6,249 nucleotides of DNA from an uncultured Bacteriovorax sp. (GTDB lineage Bacteria > Bdellovibrionota > Bacteriovoracia > Bacteriovoracales > Bacteriovoracaceae): the NCBI GenBank assembly GCA_946480715.1, contig CAMLKK010000092.1:1-6249 (forward strand), given 5' to 3'. How positions within the stretch are numbered: the first letter of the stretch is position 1; the number at the start of each line of letters is the position of its first letter. Below are positions 1 to 6,087 of this stretch, one piece after another. Position numbers and translations under genes: made by a program. A model generated the notes under the pieces. It was not told where the DNA came from and searched no databases. It was given only the letters and a program-made list of their open reading frames with translations.

Positions 1-7
1 AGATCAA

Positions 8-1006
8 TTAAGGCCATTGCATCTCTTTAGGATCAACTTTCATCCCATCAGTTAACTCAACTCCTTCAAGAGGCTGAGCAATTGGTTCACCGGCATCAAG
101 GCCGCTTAGAATTTCCACGCGATCATAATTTCCTGTGCCGACTTTAACGGGTCTTTTAACAAGCTTATTATCTTTTACGACAAATACAGAGCGATCAGAC
201 CCAACACCTGTAAGTGTTGAAGCGGGAAGAATCGAGGCCTGCTCTTTTTTTTCAACGACGATCTCAACGTCGGCCGAAGCACCTACAGGAATGAGAAGAT
301 CGTTGTCTAAAATTTCCAGTTCAATCTGGCTGGTGCGATCCTGATCCTTAACAGTACTTACGAAGGGAACGACTTTTGTCAGGCGAGCATTGATAAGTTG
401 ATTGCGCATGGCCGGGATTTTTACGCGTGCACTTTGACCAATTTTTACTTTTTGCAGATCTACTTCATCGATTTCACCTTTAATCAAACGCGATTTGAGA
501 TCGATGATTTGGACATCGATTTTCTTTGTCGACGTCGTGATGCCTGCGCTCGATTGATAGAATTCACCGATCTTTAAGTTAAGAGCAGTGATCATTCCGT
601 CAAAAGGCGCCACAATCATAGTTTTATTTAAATTCGTACGGGCCACTTCACGAGCGCGTTTAGCGCTGTCGAGGTTCGCACGCGATACGAGTCCACTCTT
701 AAAAAATTCTTCAGCACGTTCATAATCTTTTTGTGTTTCATCTAAGATTGCTTTCAGATCAGAGTTTTCAAGTTCAGCGATAACCGTTCCAGCTTTAACT
801 TTATCTCCAAGAGAAACATGGATGCGCGAAATTCTTCCGGGTGTTCCGAAAGCAAGTTCCGCCTGTTGTTTGGCCTCAACTGTTCCTGAGTTCGTTGTCG
901 TTACTGTACTTTCCACTGTTCCTTTTGAAAGTTTAATCGTTTTAACTTCGACCTTAGGTCCACAAGCGGCGATTAAAATCAGTAGAGGGATGTATTTCAA
1001 TTTCAT
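8..1006 (-). CDS. Periplasmic adaptor lipoprotein (HlyD/AcrA/MacA-type membrane-fusion protein) of a tripartite efflux system
   Basis: This adaptor should bridge an inner-membrane pump and the TolC-like channel encoded just upstream. The 332-residue protein opens with a short lipoprotein signal ending in I-A-A-C, so Cys15 is the likely lipidated residue, followed by Gly16. A first half-lipoyl segment (about 45-80, with GxISRIHVSLGDKVKAG features) leads into an alpha-helical hairpin (about 82-128). The second lipoyl half starts at IVAPFDG (131-137), and beta-barrel and membrane-proximal domains fill about 160-325. The hairpin tip has R97-x3-F101-x6-S108, the spacing of the R-L-S motif used by AcrA and MacA to dock TolC, with Phe for Leu. 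The hairpin is short, about three heptads per helix. The ATG overlaps the stop of the channel gene by one base (TAATG), which implies translational coupling. Whether the partner pump is MacB-type or RND cannot be read from here. The stop lies seven bases from the window edge. Confidence 0.93.
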   Translation of the reverse strand: MKLKYIPLLILIAACGPKVEVKTIKLSKGTVESTVTTTNSGTVEAKQQAELAFGTPGRISRIHVSLGDKVKAGTVIAELENSDLKAILDETQKDYERAEEFFKSGLVSRANLDSAKRAREVARTNLNKTMIVAPFDGMITALNLKIGEFYQSSAGITTSTKKIDVQIIDLKSRLIKGEIDEVDLQKVKIGQSARVKIPAMRNQLINARLTKVVPFVSTVKDQDRTSQIELEILDNDLLIPVGASADVEIVVEKKEQASILPASTLTGVGSDRSVFVVKDNKLVKRPVKVGTGNYDRVEILSGLDAGEPIAQPLEGVELTDGMKVDPKEMQWP

Positions 1007-2304
1007 TAGAAGCCTGCCTGCCAGATAGTATTTTGCGAAAGCGTGTAATATTGAATTTTATTTTGAGCGAGCGAGATTTTGGCGTCGAGAAGATCATCTT
1101 GAACTTCCAACAGCTCAAACAATGAGCCTTTTCCTAATTGATAAGATTTATAGGAAAGGCGGTAGAGCTCTTCAAATTGAGAAACATTCAAAGTAAGTGA
1201 AGAGACCAATGTCTTAAGAGCGTCGATTTTAATAAGAGCGTTGTTTAAGTTATTTTCAAGTTCCTGCTTTTGACGGCCAATCGTCAGTTCAACTCTTTTG
1301 CTTGCATAATATTTTTCAAATTGTGTTGAAGCAAAACTTCCACCTGAAAATAGTGGAATGTTGAGAACGAGGGCGACTGTATGTGTTTTTTGTCCCTGGT
1401 GAAGGGACTGATCAAAAGTTTCACCGGCGCTCGTATATGAACCTTGTAGTGAGAGATCAGGGTATTCAAGGCGAGTGAGTTCTTCGAGAGAAAGTTTATT
1501 TATTTTTTCTTCGTGAACGAGTTGTTGGTACTGTGGACTTTTTTCCAGAATGACTGACTGATTAATCGAAGGCACATTAGTCAGTTCGTGAATGACGGCT
1601 AAAGTCTGATCTTCAGTGAGCGATTTAAAGATCTCAAGATCAGAAGCAGAGAGTCCGCTATATTCTAATAAACGGCTCTTCGTATTTTGTTCTTCATCGA
1701 TGTAAGTTGTTTTTTTCGAATTGAGGGAAACATAATTAGCTTCCGAGCGAAGGACATCGATTTTAGTTTTTTGTCCGAGATCATATCCCAGTTGAGCTTC
1801 TTTTTTACCAGTCTCAGCTTTTTTCAGTGAATTCTCGACGGCCGTTAATTTGTATTTTGATAACAGATAATTGAGAAGGTGTGTGCGAAAGCTGATGGGA
1901 AATTCTTTTTCTTTCATTGAAAGTTCAAGTTCCGCTTTTTCTGCTTCAGTAATTGTCTTACGAGTGCGGCTCAAATTTGCCCAATTGAGAATCGACCATT
2001 CATAATTTATTGACCATGATGAGTCGGCCGTGACCAATCCAAGGGCGCGAAGTTGGGCCGTGCGTTCTTCAAAAAAATCTTTTTCTTTGCGAACTCTAAG
2101 CGCAGCGTTTGGTAAATGATTTGTAAAACGGCTGTAGCTCTCTGCTGACTTTTGTTTGTCGAAAGCGCGCACCGACTTAAGTTCTGGTGAACGTTCTAAC
2201 GCCATCTTTTCAAGTTCTGAAATTTTCGAAAGGGTAGGACTGATATCAGAGGCCATACCGTTTGTTATGAAAAGAAGAATGCATGCAAATACAAGATTGC
2301 TCAT
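1006..2304 (-). CDS. TolC-family outer-membrane efflux channel protein
   Basis: This is the outer-membrane and periplasmic tunnel component of a tripartite efflux or type I export machine. The 432 residues begin with a Sec-type signal peptide: hydrophobic core about 3-13, likely cleavage after Ala18, unusual in lacking N-terminal Lys/Arg. Two structural repeats of the outer membrane efflux protein family follow. Each has long amphipathic helices and a tip turn: LG at 176-177 followed by DV at 183-184 in the first repeat, and LG at 390-391 followed by LLE in the second. These match the two helix-turn positions of TolC. A beta-strand motif NIPLFSGG (325-331) precedes the second coiled-coil region, as is usual. 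The length is typical of the family. An in-frame TAA two codons before the ATG fixes the longest possible start, and a weak GAGA Shine-Dalgarno lies six to seven bases upstream. The adaptor gene follows with a one-base overlap, so the two are co-translated. The transported substrate is unknown. Confidence 0.95.
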   Translation of the reverse strand: MSNLVFACILLFITNGMASDISPTLSKISELEKMALERSPELKSVRAFDKQKSAESYSRFTNHLPNAALRVRKEKDFFEERTAQLRALGLVTADSSWSINYEWSILNWANLSRTRKTITEAEKAELELSMKEKEFPISFRTHLLNYLLSKYKLTAVENSLKKAETGKKEAQLGYDLGQKTKIDVLRSEANYVSLNSKKTTYIDEEQNTKSRLLEYSGLSASDLEIFKSLTEDQTLAVIHELTNVPSINQSVILEKSPQYQQLVHEEKINKLSLEELTRLEYPDLSLQGSYTSAGETFDQSLHQGQKTHTVALVLNIPLFSGGSFASTQFEKYYASKRVELTIGRQKQELENNLNNALIKIDALKTLVSSLTLNVSQFEELYRLSYKSYQLGKGSLFELLEVQDDLLDAKISLAQNKIQYYTLSQNTIWQAGF

Positions 2305-2319
2305 GACTTATTCTCGGTC

Positions 2320-2348
2320 TGTACAATTCCAATGAAGATGACTATTAA
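2320..2348 (+). promoter_or_regulatory. Weak candidate promoter for the aldo/keto reductase gene
   Basis: On the plus strand TGTACA (2320-2325) and TATTAA (2343-2348) are 17 bases apart, each a four-of-six match. The -10 shares the palindrome TATTAATA (2343-2350) with the opposing promoter. Transcription would start near 2355, giving a leader of about 44 bases. A competing -10, TACAAT (2322-2327), matches better but has no good -35 box at normal spacing. Confidence 0.28.
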
Positions 2349-2373
2349 TACACCTGATAAGGTCCGATCACAA
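2345..2373 (-). promoter_or_regulatory. Candidate sigma70-type promoter for the tolC-like/adaptor operon
   Basis: On the minus strand a -35-like TTGTGA (2368-2373) is followed after 17 bases by a -10-like TATTAA (2345-2350), each matching consensus at four of six positions. Transcription would start near 2338, leaving a leader of about 34 bases before the channel ATG. An inverted repeat, CGATC-N7-GATCG (2365-2381), covers the -35 box and could be an operator. This is a prediction by eye only. Confidence 0.45.
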
Positions 2374-2398
2374 GAAGATCGCCACTAAAGGATGAAGC

Positions 2399-3349
2399 AT
2401 GAAAAGATTACTTGAAACAGTCATTGCGGAGACGAATATTCCTCTCGCTTTTGGGGGAGCCGCGATCAGTGGTGAAGGGGGCGGGTATGGTTTCGGAGAT
2501 GTATCTGAAAATGAGTCGATTGATCTCCTGAAGCTTGCCTATGAAAGAGGTCTAAGAATATTTGATACGGCCCCTATTTATGGTTTTGGACTTTCAGAAA
2601 TCCGAATGGGAAAGGCCTTCAAGAATATGCGTGAAAAAGTCTTTATTGTTTCGAAGTCGGGAGTGACCTGGCATGAAAACAAAAGAGTCGATATGAATAA
2701 CGATCCAGCGATCGCCCAAAAGATGCTGGAGCAGTCGTTAAGAGACCTTCAGAGCGATTATATAGATCTTTACATGGTTCACTGGCCGGATAAACGCGTG
2801 GACATTCGTAGAACGTTGGAAGTATACGCCAAGGCCAAGTCCCAGGGAAAAATTAAACACATTGGTCTTTGTAACACGCATGTTGAAGATCTGGAAAAGG
2901 CACGTGAAATCGAAAAAATTGAAGTTGTGCAATCTGAATTTAATTTTTTTCAAACGCGTGCTCGCGACGAAATTTTTCCCTATCTCACAAAAAATAATAT
3001 CAGTTTTATGAGCTGGGGAACTTTGGATAAAGGCATCCTCACGGGACGCGTGGATGAAAACCGTAAATACGATAAAAGTGATTGTCGTTCATGGGCGCCT
3101 TGGTGGAAGAACTCTGAAAACGCACCCAAACTGAAAGTCATGAAAGAGTTTTGGCCGCGTTTAGATAAGGCGGGACACTCTGGTTTGGAGCTCGCTCTTG
3201 GCTACAATTTAGCGCAACCAGAACTTGATGTGGCGATCTGTGGGGCCCGCAATATTGGGCAGTTGGAAGGTCTTCTTAAGGCCTTAGACAACTTGCCCAA
3301 AAAAGATTTCATGACCGAACTCGAGGATCTTGCAAAAGCATCTCAATAA
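2399..3349 (+). CDS. Aldo/keto reductase family oxidoreductase
   Basis: This is a predicted cytosolic (beta/alpha)8-barrel NAD(P)H-dependent oxidoreductase that reduces carbonyl substrates or oxidises the matching alcohols. The 316 residues are a normal length. The catalytic tetrad can be placed: Asp56 and Tyr61 in FDTAPIYGFGLSE, Lys86 in VSKSG, and His128 in MVHWP. The later barrel motifs HIGLCNT (154-160) and QSEFN (178-182) are present. The C-terminal cofactor-phosphate loop region reads ICGARNIGQLEG (280-291), close to the usual PGARN form. The start is supported by AAAGGA six bases upstream. Compared with shorter family members there is an insert rich in Trp and charged residues at about 219-245 (SWAPWWKN), a loop region that often shapes substrate choice. 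Substrate and cofactor preference cannot be assigned. The gene is divergent from the efflux operon and 46 bases ahead of the small secreted-protein gene. Confidence 0.93.
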   Translation: MKRLLETVIAETNIPLAFGGAAISGEGGGYGFGDVSENESIDLLKLAYERGLRIFDTAPIYGFGLSEIRMGKAFKNMREKVFIVSKSGVTWHENKRVDMNNDPAIAQKMLEQSLRDLQSDYIDLYMVHWPDKRVDIRRTLEVYAKAKSQGKIKHIGLCNTHVEDLEKAREIEKIEVVQSEFNFFQTRARDEIFPYLTKNNISFMSWGTLDKGILTGRVDENRKYDKSDCRSWAPWWKNSENAPKLKVMKEFWPRLDKAGHSGLELALGYNLAQPELDVAICGARNIGQLEGLLKALDNLPKKDFMTELEDLAKASQ

Positions 3350-3395
3350 TGGTTGAAGTGGGCAAAAGAACTTTTGGAAACTCAGGGAGATACTT

Positions 3396-3704
3396 ATGAA
3401 AAAGATCCTTCTGACATGCGCATTTTTTGCAGCAATGTCTTCATCAGCATTCGCATTCGTTCCTCAAACAAATTTCTACCTTAACCGTGAAGTTGCGATC
3501 GCTCGCGTGTGGAACACTAGCTTTCAACCAATCGCTTGTTATGGACAAGCATTCGGCAGAACTTGGAATGGCGTTGTTCTTAATGCTTGGATTAACGGAG
3601 TTGTGATTTATCCTCAAACTTCTGTTGATGTTTACGTTCACTCAAACTTCTACGATCCATTCGTTCAAGCTTGGGCAAACATTGACTGCCAATACGTTTG
3701 GTAA
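3396..3704 (+). CDS. Small secreted protein of unknown function with a cysteine pair
   Basis: I do not recognise a named family. The 102-residue product has a classic Sec signal peptide: Lys2-Lys3, a hydrophobic core about 4-13, and cleavage at S-A-F-A after residue 20. This leaves a mature domain of about 82 residues. The mature part is rich in aromatic residues (Trp39, 57, 65, 93, 102 and several Phe/Tyr) and in Val/Asn. Its alternating hydrophobic pattern suggests a small beta-sandwich. It has exactly two cysteines, Cys48 and Cys98, which could form a disulfide in the periplasm or outside the cell. A short internal echo, NGVV at 58-61 and 67-70, marks adjacent strands. A good ribosome site (GGAG, six bases before the ATG) and the clean signal peptide argue that it is a real gene. 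No convincing complete promoter is visible. An AATAAT (3345-3350) overlapping the reductase stop could be a -10, but it lacks a -35. Co-transcription from the reductase gene is also possible. Confidence 0.85.
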   Translation: MKKILLTCAFFAAMSSSAFAFVPQTNFYLNREVAIARVWNTSFQPIACYGQAFGRTWNGVVLNAWINGVVIYPQTSVDVYVHSNFYDPFVQAWANIDCQYVW

Positions 3705-3710
3705 TTTAAT
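3682..3710 (+). promoter_or_regulatory. Strong candidate promoter for the deacetylase gene, predicting a leaderless mRNA
   Basis: TTGACT (3682-3687, five of six to consensus) is followed after exactly 17 bases by TTTAAT (3705-3710, five of six). With standard spacing the first transcribed base is 3717, the A of the deacetylase ATG. The -35 box lies inside the last codons of the upstream small gene, and the -10 begins right after its stop codon. No Shine-Dalgarno sequence lies before the ATG, which fits a leaderless transcript. Confidence 0.6.
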
Positions 3711-3716
3711 TTCTCT

Positions 3717-4703
3717 ATGATTTTTTACCATCCCGATTGTGATCTCAAATTTAGTGAATACGGAATTGAGATCCCAATCGTGGATGATCGAGCTTATAAA
3801 GTTTTTCATTCTCTCAAATCCCACGATCCCAAACTCACATATACTGATCTTAAAAATATCGAAATTGTAAAACGTTCTGATCTTGAACGCGTTCACGATT
3901 CACAATTCATTGCTCGTCTATTTGGTTCAGAAGAAGATCTCAAAAATGAAGTGATGAAATGTTATGAACTCATTAACGAACATGGTGAATTCGAACGCTA
4001 CAATCCCAAAAAACAAAAAAAATCATTCGAAGATTTGCTCGACTGTGTGTTGCTGCAAACATCGATGACTTTAACTTCAACTAAGGCCGCCTTAGCGAAA
4101 GGTTTTAGTTATTATCTCGGCGGTGGCATGCACCACGCGATGAGAAGTGAAGGTCGCGGATTTTGTCTGATCAATGACGTTGTTATCACGCTCAAAAAAA
4201 TGGAAGCAGATGGACTCATTCAAAAAGCGTGGATCGTCGACGTCGATGTTCATAAAGGTGATGGCGCTGCTGAAATGTTGAAGAACGATAAAAACATCAA
4301 GACGCTTTCAATTCATATGAAAGAAGGATGGCCATTAAATTCGGGATCAGTTCGCGATCCGTGGTTTATTCCTTGTTCAGTTGATATTGGAATTGATGTC
4401 GGAGAAGAAGATCAATATCTCGCGTGTCTTGATCAGGGTCTTAAAGAAATGGAAGAGCGGTTTGGAAAACCTGATCTGGTTCTTGTTGTGAATGGTGCCG
4501 ATCCATACGAACACGATGAACTGCAAAGCTCGACATTCATCAATCTCACACTCGAGCAGATGTTTGAACGCGATAAAATGATTTATGATTTTTTTGAATC
4601 GAGAAAAATTCCCCAATCCTTTGTCATGGCCGGTGGCTATGGACAAAGGTCTTGGGAAGTTTATTTTCAATTTTTGAAGTATGCTCTAAAGCTCGTGCGG
4701 TAA
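3717..4703 (+). CDS. Histone deacetylase-superfamily hydrolase (Zn-dependent deacetylase)
   Basis: This is a predicted cytosolic metal-dependent amidohydrolase of the arginase/deacetylase fold, removing acetyl or similar acyl groups from lysine side chains or small amines. The 328 residues contain all catalytic elements. The tandem histidines His139-His140 lie in GGGMHHA, followed by GFCLIND (148-154). Metal ligands Asp177 and His179 lie in IVDVDVHKGDG (173-183), and the third ligand, Asp262, in NGADPYEHDEL. The transition-state tyrosine is Tyr308 in AGGYG. The residue after the metal-binding His is Lys180, where HDACs usually have His or Gln. Leu269 aligns with the usual HDAC leucine/methionine position, not with the glutamate gatekeeper of polyamine deacetylase HDAC10. 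The N-terminal MIFYHPDC fits the family opening and supports this ATG despite the missing Shine-Dalgarno sequence. The natural substrate is unknown. The 3' end overlaps the opposing nucleotidase gene by 18 bases. Confidence 0.92.
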   Translation: MIFYHPDCDLKFSEYGIEIPIVDDRAYKVFHSLKSHDPKLTYTDLKNIEIVKRSDLERVHDSQFIARLFGSEEDLKNEVMKCYELINEHGEFERYNPKKQKKSFEDLLDCVLLQTSMTLTSTKAALAKGFSYYLGGGMHHAMRSEGRGFCLINDVVITLKKMEADGLIQKAWIVDVDVHKGDGAAEMLKNDKNIKTLSIHMKEGWPLNSGSVRDPWFIPCSVDIGIDVGEEDQYLACLDQGLKEMEERFGKPDLVLVVNGADPYEHDELQSSTFINLTLEQMFERDKMIYDFFESRKIPQSFVMAGGYGQRSWEVYFQFLKYALKLVR

Positions 4704-6047
4704 CGTTCTTCTGTGAGGACGGAAGTAAGTGCGAGGCGAGTACTCAATCAGATCTGAAACCTTCGCCATATAAATACAAGCATACTTTTCAACCTGATCT
4801 GCAAAACGAGATTCTTCGAGACCTGCACGCATCATCTCACCCCAATAAGGATTGAAATGTTTGCGATGTTGATCGAGAAGTTCTGAAATTGTTGTGTTCA
4901 CTTTATCAATTTCAGTAAAGAGTGCCGCGAGTTCTTCTTTAGAAACTTCTTCATGAAATTCATTTTTACGAAGATCAAGTTCGTTTAATTTTGTTTCCAG
5001 TGCTTCTTTCACCAGCATTTGTTTATCGATTTCCACTTGAATCGGGGCGGACTTTTTAATCGCGCTGATTTCGTCATGTAATGGCTCAAGCACAAGAGCA
5101 GTACGCCAGTAGAAAGTTTTTTTAATACTTACAACGTCACCATAAATGTGATCGCCAAGATAAAGAATTTCATCACCTTCAAGACCTAAATCTTTTTGTA
5201 ATTTTCCGGCCCATCCGCCTTGATAAATCCCTTTTGTGATTTTTCCTTCAGCGTTTGTCATCATTCCTGTCGTCGGATCAATTGCAAGAAATGGTGATTT
5301 GATTGTGAAGAAGCGGGGCTTGCTTGCTAAGGTCACGGTGATCTCGAATAGCTCAGACCAGTGCTTATGCTCTTTTAAAAATGGATTGATCGTGTAATCA
5401 AGAAGCAGTTTCGTGTAATTGTAATCACTGTTCGTAATAACCAATAATTTTTTTCCGTAACGTTTGTAACGTTCAAGCAACGTTACCACTTCCGGATCTT
5501 GAATAATGTACTGGCCGATATTTGCGCGAACATGATTCTTCAGCGTTCCGTCTGAGTGGCACATATCAAGTGCCTCTTTGATTTCGATTGCAAGTGTATC
5601 GTAATCCGGCAGCGCCATTCCGCGTTCTTTCAAGTCAACAAGCTGTGAATAGAGCACACCATTTGAAACAGCAAAATTTGTATCCAAACTTTGAATGTGC
5701 GGATCACCGAGATCAATGACCCCGTTTCCATAAATGCGTTGTTGTTCTTTAAAATCCAGCGGCGACAGTCCGTGAAAAGACGATTTTACTTTCCCGAAAC
5801 GAGAAACCTTCAACAAATTTCCTTTCGACTTGTCGATCACCAGACCCTGGATCACGCGGTTGAATTCAAACTCAAGACTCAAAATATCGCTAGGGTAACC
5901 CTTATCATTCACCAGCTTCTTAAGCGTTTCCTGGTGAGTATATTTTTCGAAGGCCTCTGAATTGTAGCGAACAATAGTATAATCCATGTCGAATCCAATC
6001 GCTTTGATCTTCTTCATGTTCAGCGTGCGATTGATATAAATTCCCAT
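4686..6047 (-). CDS. HAD-superfamily 5'-nucleotidase of the cytosolic purine nucleotidase (cN-II-like, HAD-IG) family
   Basis: This is a predicted cytosolic Mg-dependent phosphatase that dephosphorylates nucleoside 5'-monophosphates, probably purine (IMP/GMP-type) by family analogy. From the chosen ATG it has 453 residues. The HAD motifs are all present. Motif I is GFDMDYT, with nucleophile Asp20 and acid/base Asp22. Motif II is TNSDYNYT (Thr205-Asn206-Ser207). Motif III is Lys243 in ASKPRFF. Motif IV is LYLGDHIYGD, with Asp299 and Asp304. The family signature KGNLLKVSRFG (75-85) is also seen. Residues about 320-395 are charged and heptad-like, probably helical or coiled coil, before a C-terminal piece ending in SPRTYFRPHRRTLPHEL. 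The N-terminal YINRTLNMKKIKAIGFDMDYT closely parallels the VNRSL...IK.FGFDMDYT opening I recall for eukaryotic cN-II, which supports this start. A TTG codon directly before the ATG (6050) is a rival start, but it sits too close to the ribosome site. The substrate assignment is inference. Confidence 0.92.
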   Translation of the reverse strand: MGIYINRTLNMKKIKAIGFDMDYTIVRYNSEAFEKYTHQETLKKLVNDKGYPSDILSLEFEFNRVIQGLVIDKSKGNLLKVSRFGKVKSSFHGLSPLDFKEQQRIYGNGVIDLGDPHIQSLDTNFAVSNGVLYSQLVDLKERGMALPDYDTLAIEIKEALDMCHSDGTLKNHVRANIGQYIIQDPEVVTLLERYKRYGKKLLVITNSDYNYTKLLLDYTINPFLKEHKHWSELFEITVTLASKPRFFTIKSPFLAIDPTTGMMTNAEGKITKGIYQGGWAGKLQKDLGLEGDEILYLGDHIYGDVVSIKKTFYWRTALVLEPLHDEISAIKKSAPIQVEIDKQMLVKEALETKLNELDLRKNEFHEEVSKEELAALFTEIDKVNTTISELLDQHRKHFNPYWGEMMRAGLEESRFADQVEKYACIYMAKVSDLIEYSPRTYFRPHRRTLPHEL

Positions 6048-6052
6048 CAATA

Positions 6053-6056
6053 CCTC
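6053..6056 (-). promoter_or_regulatory. Ribosome binding site deciding the nucleotidase start
   Basis: GAGG on the minus strand lies five bases before the ATG at 6047-6045 but only two bases before the TTG at 6050-6048. The ATG is therefore the more plausible initiation codon. Confidence 0.6.
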
Positions 6057-6087
6057 GTGTTATTTTATTAAAAGGGGGAAGCAGAAT

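Noticed and set aside
245..252. Eight-T run (A8 on the coding strand) in the adaptor gene, a possible phase-variation tract.
   Set aside because: It encodes Glu-Lys-Lys in an intact reading frame. A single run of this length in an AT-rich gene is not evidence of phase variation.
2322..2327. TACAAT as the -10 of the reductase gene.
   Set aside because: It is a good hexamer, but no acceptable -35 lies 16-18 bases upstream. The nearest TTG hexamer is 19 bases away and matches at only three positions.
4016..4022. A_AAA_AAA slippery heptamer in frame inside the deacetylase gene, within an eight-A run.
   Set aside because: A -1 shift here would reach a stop about 20 codons later, before any catalytic residue, and no stimulatory structure is evident. 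Lysine-rich coding at KKQKK explains the run.
4228..4244. GTCGACGTCGA in the deacetylase gene, with the similar GTCGACGTCG near 527 in the adaptor gene, as a possible repeat.
   Set aside because: In the deacetylase gene it simply encodes the conserved Val-Asp-Val-Asp metal site. The match is too short and falls in unrelated codons.
4704..4721. Hairpin-like CGTTCT...GAGGACG just after the deacetylase stop, considered as a terminator.
   Set aside because: The stem is about six pairs including a G-U, no T-run follows on either strand, and it lies in nucleotidase coding sequence.
4652..4855. Open frame of 67 codons on the plus strand across the deacetylase/nucleotidase junction.
   Set aside because: It lies over the two convergent genes in other frames, has no ribosome site and its product has no recognisable features.
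6048..6050. TTG as the start of the nucleotidase gene, giving one extra residue.
   Set aside because: It is only two bases from the GAGG ribosome site, while the following ATG is five bases away and the family opening fits the ATG.
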